This document shows, one piece after another, positions 48,812 through 59,880 of a stretch of DNA of 64,000 nt (positions are counted from its first letter, which is position 1; each line of letters begins with the position of its first letter). Made by a program: the position numbers and the translations under genes. The notes under the pieces are model-generated. The model searched no databases, was not told where the DNA came from, and saw only the letters and a list, made by a program, of their open reading frames with translations. Origin of the DNA: Diadema setosum (lineage: Eukaryota; Echinodermata; Echinoidea; Diadematoida; Diadematidae); the NCBI GenBank assembly GCA_033980235.1, contig CM067069.1, forward strand, positions 18,127,650 to 18,191,649. The letters run 5' to 3'.

Positions 48812-50059
48812 GTCCCCGCCGGAAGTAGCATTTTGTAGCAAAATGTGCAATATAGGTAAAAAATCAAGGTCAAAGGTCAAAGAAGTCAAAGGTCAAAATT
48901 CTGTGTAAAAGTTTTGAAGCCCTCACCTAGTGCCATCACATAAAGTAAACGGAATCGAAATCGGGTTAGAAATGGCAAAGGAGTAGCATTTTATAGCCAA
49001 TGTACAATACAGGTCAAAAATCAAGGTCAAAGGTCAAAGAAGGCAAAGGTCAAAATTCTGTGTAACGTTTTGAAGCCCTCACCTAGTGCCATCACATAAA
49101 GCAAACGGAATCGAAATCGGGTTAGAAATGGCGAAGGAGTAGCATTTTGTAGCCAATGTACAATACAGGTCAAAAATCAAGGTCAAAGGTCAAAGAAGTC
49201 AAAGGTCAAAATTCTGTGTAGAAGTTTTGAAGCCCTCACCTAGTGCCATCACATAAAGCAAACGGAATCGAAATCGGGTTAGAAATGGCGAAGGAGTAGC
49301 ATTTTGTAGCAAAATGTACAATATAGGTCAAAAATCAAGGTCAAAGGTCAAAGAAGGCAAAGGTCAAAATTCTGTGTAGAAGTTTTGAAGCCCTCACCTA
49401 GTGCCATCACATAGAGCAAACGGAATCGAAATCGGGTTAGAAATGGCGAAGGAGTAGCATATTGTAGCAAAATGTACAATATAGGTCAAAAATCAAGGTC
49501 AAAGGTCAAAGAAGGCAAAGGTCAAAATTCTGTGTAGAAGTTTTGAAGCCCTCACCTAGTGCCATCACATAAAGCAAACGGAATCGAAATCGGGTTAGAA
49601 ATGGCGAAGGAGTAGCATTTTGTAGCAAAATGTACAATATAGGTCAAAAATCAAGGTCAAAGGTCAAAGAAGTCAAAGGTCAAAATTCTGTGTAGAAGTT
49701 TTGAAGCCCTCACCTAGTGCCATCATATAAAGCAAACGGAATCGAAATCGGGTTAGAAATGGCGAAGGAGTAGCATTTTGTAGCAAAATGTACAATATAG
49801 GTCAAAGGTCAAGGTCAAAGGTCACGACTGAAATTCTGTGTAGAAGTTTCAAAGCTCCCATGTAGTGCTATCATATAAAGCAAACAGAATCAAAATTGGC
49901 TCATAAATGACAGAGAAGTAGGAAATTGAAGATTTTGATCACACACGGACGCACACATGGACACACGGACGCACGGACGGACGCACGGACGGACGGACGG
50001 ACACACACACGTACGGAGCCCGTTTCATAGTCCCCTGCTCGAACTCGTTCGGCGGGGAC
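48812..50059 (+). mobile_element. Tandem-core element B with 9-bp TIRs and 3' hairpin
   Basis: GTCCCCGCC at 48812-48820 is mirrored by GGCGGGGAC at 50051-50059. The right end forms a two-part hairpin: GTCCCC, TGCT bulge, CGAAC-TC-GTTCG, GC, GGGGAC. The core is seven tandem units of 156-158 bases starting at 48825, 48983, 49139, 49296, 49454, 49612 and 49770. Each holds AAGGTCAAAGGTCAAAG and GAAGCCCTCACCTAGTGCC. An ACGG-type tract (49945-50010) precedes the hairpin. A 7-base-arm palindrome ATTACGC-GGT-GCGTAAT (48791-48807) sits just outside the left end. Layout matches element A although sequences differ. Confidence 0.75.
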
Positions 50060-50450
50060 AAAAAGGCGACAACTTATTCACATGGAAGTCACAGGGATGT
50101 CGCCATGACATCACCAAGACATCTTCGGCGGTTGCAGTGACTTTCTCAGGATGTCTTCTTAGCTGCAGAGAGACGTCTCCACAACGTCTCCACATCTCGC
50201 CTTCGGTCACCGCAAGACATTGCAAGACATCACGGAGACATCTCCCGGCCAGCGACTGATAGAGACATTGTGGAGACATCTCCATGTCCTAAGATGTCTC
50301 CAGGACCAGCCGGAGACTGGAAAAAGTCTCCGAAAAAATTGAACATGCTCAATTCTCTTCAACTTCCAGGAGACATCGCTGAGATGTCTCCACAACCAGT
50401 AGAGACTCGAGTCACCATCAGGTCGCCACCTGGTCTCCAGGACACTGAGG
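50060..50450. repeat. GAGACATCTC-rich degenerate palindromic repeat block
   Basis: GGAGACATCTCC and its variants (GAGATGTCTCC, AGAGACGTCTCC, AAGACATC) recur at least ten times on both strands between about 50090 and 50420. It immediately follows element B. No protein is recognisable in its reading frames. Confidence 0.75.
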
Positions 50451-51628
50451 TACCTACTTTAGTCATAGACTATGTGTATAGGTGTGCCATGGAAAAATAC
50501 AAACTTTATCGCAACAAGCCTCATCTTCAGACTGTTCCAATACAACGTAATCACGGATGTAGGGGTCACTGAACAGCAGCATTGAGATTCAGCGTATTTG
50601 TGCATGCATGAAGGTCAAAACAAAACAGTTGGTCATTGGAAGTGTGACATATTCATGTCTGGCTGTGGAATAATTGCATCAGCACAGGATCACTCTTGCA
50701 TGGAAGAGATACCCCCTAAAAAAAAAAAAAAAAAAGTCAACAACACCACATGTTAAAAGGCAATACCCTCCTTGTTTGGAAACGCTGTTCAAAGGATATT
50801 ACATCGCGATAATATTCACATTATGTGACTACAGTAATGGAATGACTCTTGACATTTCTAAGCTCGAACCCACTTATAGAATTAAAAGCAAACACAGAAT
50901 AAAAAATACAGGCTTTCACATTTTGATTTTTTTTTTCTTGAATAATTCATAGCAAGACTAAAGTGACCCATGCCATTTGGCAAAGTGTTCTGAAAAAAAA
51001 AAATGGACGAAGACAACTCAGATTGGCTATCTTGCACATCCAAAGCGGCACATGTGCTTGTCATCACTTATTTCAGTTGATTTCAATGAGTTTGCTCCTC
51101 TTATCAGTTTGGGCGTGAAAGATGGAAGCAGTATGGTTTGCATCCTTCTCTCACATCTTCTGACGATTTTCCCAACTTCCCGAAAATTAGACCCAGCATG
51201 CAGCCATAGCCCCCTCACGCATAGTCAAAGTCGTACCCCCTTCAGAGTTTCTCACCGCAATGTGTTATGCATGTTCTCCTAAAAAAAAATACTTCTGGAT
51301 TATATAAATGTCAAATATTTCTATCTGTTCTGCTCTCACACCATTTGACAGGCTAAACGTGACCTTTTGCACGCCTGGTTTATGACACTACCAAACTTAG
51401 GATTTGCACTAGAAGCCTCCCCCCCCCCCCCCCCCTTCAAAAATTACAGCTTCATTTTAGAACAAAGGCACGTGCATGCACACAATGCCCATGTGTCAAA
51501 TTAGCTGTGGATTCTAAGTCCTGCTGAAGCCAGCTCATTCCTCTGCTGATACTCTTGAGGCATCCTATCCCTCTGTAGACAAGAAACATTAACATGAATC
51601 AGAACTCTAATGTGCCAATGTGCAATCA

Positions 51629-52015
51629 CAGCCCAACCTCGATTATCCGGCCATCTCTTATCTGGATTTATCTTATCATCCTGACACGTGCACACAGAGA
51701 AGATGAAAAAAAAAATGTGATTTAAAACCCAATCATAACACCTAAAAAACACATACTATTTACCTATAGTGTTCCCAACACAAGCACTTTTTTTATTAAA
51801 ATGTTTCAAATTCCATTAAAAAATGGACTATGATCTTGAGTTGGCTAGCAAAGATTACAACACTATTGCAGTGTAAGCTACCTACCTACCTACCACTGGG
51901 TCAGGAACTACATAATATACGCATGTACACACACATCATTTCTGCTATATCCGGCCACAGCACTTATCCAGATGGGCGCCGGTCCCGACATGGCCGGATA
52001 AGAGAGGTCAGACTG
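51629..52015. mobile_element. Pogo/Tigger-like non-autonomous element next to SIN1 exon 1
   Basis: Left end CAGCCCAACCTCGATTATCC and right end, reverse complemented, CAGTCTGACCTCTCTTATCC both continue GGCCAT and, further in, ATCTGGAT. CAGT...ACCTC...TTATCCGG ends with a TA target (52016-52017) are characteristic of pogo relatives. The element ends 67 bases from the exon 1 donor. Confidence 0.75.
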
Positions 52016-52082
52016 TACAAGAACTGGAGTCCCAGCAAATGTGCTCAATTTTGTAAGCAAGAAAAAGAGACTGACAAAATAC

Positions 52083-52272
52083 CTTGATCATTGTCGAAGC
52101 TGTCGAACGGCACCTTGGCCAACTTCCGCTTCTCCTCCAGCTCCTTCTTCTTCTGCGGCCAGTCGATGTCCTCGTTCATGATCGCCATCTCGCACATTCC
52201 CGTGTCGTCGCTGGTGATGAAGGCGTGCCGGATGTGGGCGATGATGAACGCGGGATCGTCGAGGAGAGCCAT
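52083..52272 (-). CDS. MAPKAP1: SIN1 / MAPKAP1, coding exon 1 (start codon)
   Basis: This exon encodes residues 1-63 and one base of codon 64 of the TORC2 subunit SIN1, which bridges Rictor and mLST8 and recruits AKT, SGK and PKC substrates. The translation begins [18 protein letters not shown] and continues with [10 protein letters not shown]. This matches the highly conserved SIN1 N-terminus (human begins MAFLDNPTIILAHIR and also has [10 protein letters not shown]). The start is the first ATG of this frame and coincides with the family's start. After about residue 35 it diverges into a charged [10 protein letters not shown] stretch and an acidic SFDNDQ tail. The exon ends in a GTATTT donor at 52082, phase 1. 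A possible acceptor (CACTAG) lies at 52294-52298, so the exon may begin at 52293 with about 21 bases of 5' UTR. A pogo-like element starts 67 bases downstream inside intron 1. Gene identity is very secure; the upstream boundary is inferred. Confidence 0.93.
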
Positions 52273-52894
52273 TGTCGCTTGTCAGTCTGTGCTCTAGTGT
52301 TGTGATATCAAGCTCTCTTGAGGTGGAGTCCCCCTTGCTCTTGAGGTATTATAGTCTTGAACTTGTCAGGGTGTATGATGGCAACCTAGGGTGGCATACA
52401 TTGCATTTCAGCAAAGATAGACAACTTATGTTTATGAATAAATAGAGCAAACTCCTATTAATACAATGTATTGAGTGAATGACGCTTTCAAATAGAGCTA
52501 AATGCATATGGATGCCTCAACACTATCTTTGAGCTGTGTTTTTTTTATACACAGTAAGCAACTCTGTCAACTCTGCAATTCCTTACTACTGAAAAAAAAA
52601 AATAGGAGAGGATTCTATTTGCTATCCACTTTGATTGAATTTAGCTAATACACATTTTTTTAAAATCTTAATCCCTCTTCCAAGTCAGATTCATCTGCAC
52701 TCGAAATGTTTTTGACAGAGTACAACCAAACTATGGAAAAAAAGAACACCTTTACACTTTGTATAGTAGATGAGAAGCATGGCTAACGAGTTGTACAAAT
52801 ATGTAAGTGTAATAATGCAAGATGAAAAAGCATGTCTTGTGTTTGTTGTGATCATAAAGTAATCAATGGTCAGAAATCCCTAGCACCTCTTGCT

Positions 52895-52970
52895 ATGTAA
52901 CGCAAGCTGCCCACAATTTGACCACAACGCAGCCCACAATTCGACCACAACGCAGTCCAAAATTTGACCA
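52895..52970 (+). repeat. Short tandem repeat, about 25-bp unit
   Basis: About three copies of CACAATTTGACCACAACGCAG-like sequence upstream of the SIN1 start. Confidence 0.7.
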
Positions 52971-55486
52971 CCTGCTACGTGTACAAGAGAACTATGATAT
53001 GCTTTTGCGCACGGTCGAATCTTGACACAGGAGGTCGAACCTTGGTGTGGGTGTGGATATATGTACATGTACACCCACCATCAACATGGTTAAATACTAC
53101 AACACTTGTTGATTTTATATCAATACATATTGCAGTACGTATTCTTAAATAATTGTACAACTTCACAATGCTTTGCTGCAGCTGATGGTGAAATTTTTTT
53201 TTCATCCACTGGGGCAGAAGAGCCACATTCTTGGGTTATCCCTGTGTAACACACCCCATGCAACTTGGTCGAACCTGTCATTTGCCCGAGCCAGCACAAC
53301 CAATCATAGATTTTAATAAATATGGCCAATTGTGTCTTGTGTGGTCCTGTGGCTGGCTTGCTACCATCCAATCTCAAATGGCAACATTATTTACATAATT
53401 CACTTCAAGTAAGCTGACCAGAATCTGACAACTTAAGCTTTTCTGCAGTATTTATTCCACTAAAATGATGACTCATACAAAATCATATCTAGCCTACAAC
53501 GCTATTAAAAACTACTTTTGTAACAATGTTGATTTTGTTTTATATAACAGAATTTTTAGAAAATCCCAAAATATATCGCTATGATACTGGCCCAGAATTA
53601 TAAACCTCCCCCAGCTAGAGAATGGGACCAGGTGCTAGATGTTCGTTCAATGTCAATGCATTGTACAAGGTCACAGGCAGCTGAAAATATGCCACAGCAT
53701 AGGCCCTACCTTGTTGGTGCAAAGATGTTTATCTCAAGCCCATGGATGTTGCGGTGCCCTTTGGTGGTCATATTTAATATGGCAAGTTGGCACTTGCATT
53801 AAACTTTAAAGTTAAACCCCTGCACATTTTTAGTCATTGCATCAGCACGTACAGAGGTTTTGTTTTTCTTTTGCGTTTTTATCGATACCATCACATTTGG
53901 AACAAGTTTGCAATAAGTGGAAAAACTCGCCAAAAATGGCGTATTTCTTGATATTTTAATGCCTTTTGTCGGTTGAGGAACCCCGATTCTCAACAATGGA
54001 CTTATGCCCCATAAGCATTGTGAAAATGTCACCAATTTCACATTTTTGATAGCAAAATTTGGGATTTTTGATGGATTTTTGGTTGGTGACAAAGGGACTT
54101 TCCTGTGGTGAATGACAATGCTTAGTGTGAAATGATGTGATTTGTGCATGTTGTGACACCAGAATTTACTGGCTTGTGATGCATGTAGTGACAAGTGTTC
54201 AGATTCCTGCAAGTGGTCAGATTTTGGATGGCCTAACGTCAATATTGTTAGTGTACATTAATACTAGACTTTTGTATAACTCCCATAGATGTCACTGTCA
54301 GACTGTGTGACCATGACTGTGAGATGATTGAGGCATTGAGCTGGTCTGCAATCAAGAACAAAAGAGAAATATTGCCAATATCTAAACTCTACGACGCTAC
54401 ACTGTAACCGCAGCAGCGACCCCAATACGGACTAATACGTATATGTTACAGCGCCCCGCGCCGGGGTTAGCTACACTGTAGACATAGGTACATAATTTTT
54501 ATTATGTAACTAAGCTAACAACTGACGTGACTAACCAAGTAAGTGGTAATGACATAGTGCAATGTTGCCCCTTCATGTCTAACATGAAGTATGCTAAACG
54601 TAAAAAGGCAGACTGCATGCAAGGTACAGCTACAACGCCTCTACGGAGTATGACGTATGGTAGCCCTACTACATATCGACCACCCTTTTTGAAACCGACC
54701 GCGTATACATTGGCGCACAGAACACTTAGTACGCACTTCACTGCGCGCAGAGCACATAAAAATGGATTGGCTTTGACCGTTGATGAGGATGGTGTGGGAA
54801 AACGCGAAAATTGGTTTTAATCAATGACAAAATATGGAATGAATATTTTCACCGATTCGTAATGACAAATGTTATGTCTATGGAAGTTTCTAAAAAGCTT
54901 CGTACAACACGGTGTTCAATACAAGAACTCGGTTTGCGTGCATTGTCAATGCAAAAACAGCGGTCGATCTCAATAAGGAGCTTTACCGCGGGGAGCTGAA
55001 ACGAGGCCACGCAAGTTCGACGGCGATATTTTTGCACTGAAACTTCGAATAGAAAAGGGAACAACGGCATTTGATAGTGCCGGATTTTCTCAATCACGTA
55101 GGTCAAGTTTTTCACGTGAACTTCAGTGTTAAATATTCCTATCAAGCAAATAAACATTAGGCGGTCGATGAGCAGTAGGTCCAACCATACAATATAGGGA
55201 CCGACAGAATAGAAGCGCAGCCCGCCGGGTACTGCACTGGTATAGAACGAGATAGGCAGTAGATCACTGCACTACGTACGATTCTACGAGACCTTTATCG
55301 CCGGTTTTCGATTCGATAGGGGAATGTAATATCCATTTCCCTGCTTGTTTCTGGCTTTTGAGTCATTAGAAGTTTGCATTCATGTTTCTTATCAATCGCT
55401 ACGGACGCGAATTTGTTCCTGCACACTGATTACAGAGATATATCGAAATAAGACTAATCGTTAAGTGATAATTTACGATGATTTAC

Positions 55487-55530
55487 CTCGAGATCAAGCG
55501 ACCGGCTTAGCACAGGAAGCTGCCATGTTG
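55487..55530 (-). promoter_or_regulatory. Candidate non-coding first exon and promoter of SIN1
   Basis: On the minus strand a CTCGAG/GTAAAT donor lies at 55487/55486. Just upstream is AACATGGCAGC, which resembles the YY1 element (AAnATGGCGGC) often found at start sites of housekeeping genes. That ATG (55526-55524) opens a ten-codon reading frame ending in TGA, so it could be an upstream ORF but not the SIN1 start. A CCAAT box lies at 55616-55620 on the same strand, about 90 bases upstream. If spliced to the acceptor at 52294, intron 0 would be 3.2 kb. This is inference from motifs; transcript data would decide it. Confidence 0.3.
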
Positions 55531-57050
55531 TTTACGAGGACTGAGTGACCTTTCACCCCTAAGACCTGTCGCATTACCATAATAGGTATCGTAAGTTCGT
55601 GTATAAGCACATTGTATTGGCTAAAATTAAGTCTGAAGTAAAAGTTTTTGTTCATTGTACAATCGTGTACTTGAAAAGGTAATTATGCACATCTGCATAT
55701 TCTATTGTTTCACAATCTTTCGCAGAGAATGGGACATTAAAGCCTCTTATAGAAATCCATCTTCGTTTCGCAATGATGTGCAGGAACTCCCCCATAAGGA
55801 ATATGAATTCGACTGTGTGGGTGGAGTTTTAAAGGTCGGGATACAAGGTGGGCGGGGCTTGTACAGACTGGCTACTAACTGGACAGCACCTTATACGCCT
55901 CCTTTGAAAAACGATTGCTAGTGTATTTCACTCATACAATAATTGTGCTGACATTTTTCAAACTACAGACTTGTTTTTGAGAAAGCCAAGTATGAAAAAA
56001 AAAGATGCTGCTATTGATTATTGTTTCTTAATTGTTACTTTATGCACTTTGGCAACTCCTTGTATTGCTGTCACCTAAATAACTACAGTATGACCACCGC
56101 TACTACTTCTTCAACAACTGCAACTGTATCCCTTGCTAACATAAATTATTATAGCCATTATAGATATCTATTGTGGATTGAGCGACTTTAGATACATGTA
56201 TCATGTGAAATATCAATCATGTCTAGATTTCTTATTTCGTTCGTTCATGAGAACTATTGTCTTACACTTAGCACTTCAGAACAACACAAAAAACACGGTT
56301 GTTGTTTTTTTTTTCTCCGTCAGATCTTTGTTGGTTTTTTTTTTCTATGTTCGTTTTTGCGTGTGTGTTTTTCTTTCGGCGTTTGTGCTCTGTTTTTTTC
56401 TTAGATCCAAAACACAACATGATCTGAGGCAAAGCTATATCATACATACAACTTACTAAAACAGGATTGTTATCTGTAAAACGGGGTTTTGTTATCTAAT
56501 CATAAAAAAAAAATCACCATGTGTAATTCATCTTATAACTTCACTTACATATAAAACAAGTCAATTGTGATTGTAAAAGAATATTGATTTGATAACTATT
56601 ACAATTATTATTGTTTTATCTTTTTATCATTTTTTTTAGAGAGAGAGACGTCTTGGCCCCTAACAACCGAATAAACTTGTAATATCAACCTGTGACATAT
56701 CGACAACACAGATTTATCCTGGAAAAGAAATGTCATTCCTTGTGATTTGATTTCATCAAAATCAAAATTCAATGAAGTGGTCACGTTACCGCTTCCTGAG
56801 TCTACCATTGACATGCACTTAAATCTTTTGCAAATTTAATATGAACATTTCTTCAAAACAGGAAAGAAAGGGGACATCCTTCACGGTGACACGACATCTC
56901 CTGCATGAGATAATTGCCCCGGTCTTATTTTCTCCAAGCAATCATATAGGGTTAGGGTTGTGATACATGTTTGGCTTAGAGTGCATAATATTCGTGGGAG
57001 CAATTGTCGCAGGAACATTACATGGAAACATCCTTCACATCTATAATTTG

Positions 57051-57300
57051 GGTTACAGCTCCTTATTCCGAAGGTTCGTTATTCCGAAGGCTCTTTATTC
57101 CTAAGATTCGTTATTCCGAAGGTTCATTGTTCCGAATTTCATTTTCGGATTAACCAATCTTCGGAGTAACGCCACAAATTTTCGGATTAACGAACCCTTT
57201 TTCATTTTCGGATTAACGAACCTCTAGGTATAGGGAATTTGCGTGTTTCGGATTAACGACCCTTCGGAATAGCGAACCTTCGGAATAACGAACAGCACCC
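57051..57300. mobile_element. Palindromic ATTCCGAA element with 8-bp target duplication
   Basis: ATAATTTG occurs at 57043-57050 and 57301-57308, an exact 8-bp duplication. Inside, the left half repeats GTTATTCCGAAGGTTC and the right half its reverse complement GAACCTTCGGAATAAC, with ends GGTTACAGCT and, reverse complemented, GGGTGCTGTT. An 8-bp target suits hAT or a related superfamily. Confidence 0.8.
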
Positions 57301-57507
57301 ATAATTTGTGCTCTAAAGCAATGAATTCGCAATTATGATGTCTCAAGGGAGGAGATCGTTGATTCTATATGATTAACAAAAAAAAAATAATAATGACAAT
57401 CCTTGCGTATACAAATTCCTATACAGAGAATTACATCGTCGCTTCATTTAGGTGCCTATGGAACCCAAAATATGCGTGTATAGATATGGCTTTTTGATAT
57501 TGAATCT

Positions 57508-57974
57508 TTTTTTTTTATTTATATGTTTTATTTCGAAATCACATAAAATCACAATATTTACAAATAATCATCAATCAGCAAACACGAGAAAAAAAAAAGA
57601 AGAAAAAGTGACAAGAGCAATTCAGAGATAATATAAAAAGAGAACCACCATGATTCATCAATAAGTAGTAAGGTAAAGCTTCCTCAAAGACCCCCGTCTC
57701 ATAACACACCCAGGGAGAATGGCTCCCCCAGTGGGGTCCCCAGGTCTGAAAGAGGACCATACCCTCTTATTCATTGACAAAAGTCACACCTTATCCTACA
57801 CAATCAAAATTTACTCATCTAATCATCCCTCAAAACTACACATTCTCAACTCATGTCGAGACATCTTTAGCACTGAAATTCAAACCACTACATAAAGCCT
57901 AAATCAGACCTGGAGATCCCTGACAGGAAAAGATTACATTATAGACTGTTAAAAAAAAAGAACATTAGAGCCAA
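57508..57974 (-). mobile_element. Retroposed insertion (LINE tail or processed transcript) with 15-bp TSD
   Basis: TTTGATATTGAATCT occurs at 57493-57507 and 57975-57989. The insert's minus strand ends in an A-tail preceded by AATAAA signals (57514-57519 and 57527-57532), the signature of target-primed reverse transcription. The body has no reverse transcriptase motifs. It may be the 3' UTR of a LINE or of a cellular mRNA; a 61-codon frame (57575-57760) is not recognised. Confidence 0.78.
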
Positions 57975-58376
57975 TTTGATATTGAATCTGATTTTTTAGA
58001 CACTTCTATATACCGTTCTCAAATTCTGCTCTGCTTACTCTGTGCATCAAATTAAGTCTGGTAGAGCAGGGGCAACAATAAAGACGCTACCCTGGATAAA
58101 GAAGATCTTATCATCATTTTTTTTTTTTTACTTAACTTGAAACTATATAATACAGGATTTTCACCATCATCATGACATCATAGTCATCCCAGAGACTGAG
58201 GAGACCGTCATCGATATTAAAAAAACAAAACAAAAACAAAAAACAAAAACAATTCGCCTTACTTAGATAACGGTTGCTGTAGGCATTATGATTTGATATA
58301 GTTTTCCATTATTTGTAAATGCTGGAACAGGACACTGCTACCCCTTCCCCTCCCCCCCCCCCCCTCCCCACCAAAA

Positions 58377-58379
<3 letters not shown>

Positions 58380-58427
<48 letters not shown>

Positions 58428-58428
58428 C
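58380..58428 (+). repeat. (AAC)n microsatellite
   Basis: About 16 units following a C-rich run; apparent polyleucine and polycysteine frames on the other strand derive from it. Confidence 0.95.
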
Positions 58429-59820
58429 GTGAACTTCCGAGTATTTTCAATATCATTTGACCGAGGAGAGAGAAAAGTTCGGAAGAAAAGTTCGTACTGT
58501 AAAGGTCTGGTATTTTGTCCATTCCCACCGTGAAAGGAAGGGGTTACCAGCACGGTGTTTTGATGAATGAAAATGGTCGTTGTTAATCGCGATGAATACC
58601 GATGATTTGCTGACGAGGTGTTGGTTTCCGAGAGCTGGGGTGTCAAGACTGTAGTCGGAGAAAGTACTCTCACTCAACTTCACACGTACCTGGGTAGGCA
58701 TATTCTATTACAAAAGCACATCCACCCCACCCCATACCCCCACACGTATGATTATACATTTGTACGTGTGTATATCTATTCACTTTAAACAGATACAAAA
58801 ACGTGAGCCTCATTACATGTACTACAAATGCAATTCTCTTTCAAAATACAATATTCCATTAAAAACTAATTATACATCAGTAATTACAACTGAAAATAAA
58901 AACAGCTGTAATGTGTAATGCTATCAACTATAGACCTACTACAAAGCATGATCTCCAATTTCCCCTCTTGCGAAAAGACCGCTAACGATACATTAATCAT
59001 CCGCGTACCGTCGCTATACCAATGTTTCAGGAATTTAACAGACTCAAAAAGCATGCGATCCCCCAGCCTCATTGTCATGCGAGTAACTTGGCCGGAAGCA
59101 CTTTTCGCGCCATAAAGGGCGCCTCGCCGCCCTTTTGTTTGTTGTTCTTCTCTGTTTCAGTCATTCTATTGTCTTCCTTTATTGTTGTTGTCTTTTTCTT
59201 GGGACAGAGGAACACGTCGCTCTCCCATTTGGACACCCAGAACACTGTCCCCTTGATTTATCTAGCTGTGAAGATATGTCGCGGATTTCCCCGGTGTGCT
59301 ATCGGCACAATCCTGGAGGGTTCATTGCAGGCAAATCATCATGTAATATTGAGCAGCGCATTATCCCAAAGACAGATGCGCGAGTTGTGGGGCAGCGACG
59401 GCCGAGTCGTGCACGAATTGCGGGTCGAGACGTCAGGTGCATGCAGTGTTTTGGAAAAGTTACAAAAACAAAACAGAAATCGATGCCTGTGATAGCAAGG
59501 GCAGAAATGAGCTCGTAAAATTGAAGGATGAAATGGCTCCTTCCGAAGTCTTAATTTTCCTCCTGATCCTAATGACTCTATGACTTTATTGTTGAAAATG
59601 TTCATTGACTATACTGTTGTAAAGTTTGTTCGAAAAGAGCATGCACATTTTTTGCCGCATAAGTTTCTAAATAGGTTTAATAGCTGATGATAACGGTATA
59701 CTTTATTCGGTAAAACGCCAGTAAGTTACACACTGACGTTTAAGGTTAAACTATAAGCCAGAGAAATGAATGTATTTAGGAGGGAACTTTGAAGACAAAC
59801 AAATAATAATGATAAAATAA

Positions 59821-59837
59821 TGATAATGATGATGATG

Positions 59838-59869
<32 letters not shown>

Positions 59870-59880
59870 AATAATAACGA
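59821..59880 (+). repeat. (GAT)n microsatellite
   Basis: Trinucleotide tract grading into AATAATAAC repeats. Confidence 0.95.

Larger units (their letters stand above)
26016..52082 (-). other. SIN1 intron 1 (26 kb, repeat-rich)
   Basis: Bounded by the exon 1 donor and exon 2 acceptor. It holds most of the mobile elements itemised below. Stretches where I see nothing beyond short homopolymers or isolated microsatellites are 27.2-27.7, 32.7-35.1, 36.8-37.9, 38.0-39.1, 39.95-41.1, 42.4-43.25, 44.75-45.9, 47.95-48.8 and 50.5-51.6 kb. GC-richer blocks without coding signal lie at 34.86-35.06, 39.19-39.45 and 42.05-42.35 kb and could be regulatory. Confidence 0.65.

Noticed and set aside
49946..50010. 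CRISPR-like or centromeric satellite interpretation of the repeats at 48.8-50.0 kb
   Set aside because: Units are contiguous without unique spacers, bounded by TIRs and a hairpin, and limited to seven copies, so a transposon core fits better.
58338..58673. Polyleucine and polycysteine frames at 58.3-58.7 kb
   Set aside because: Produced by the (AAC)n microsatellite read on the minus strand.
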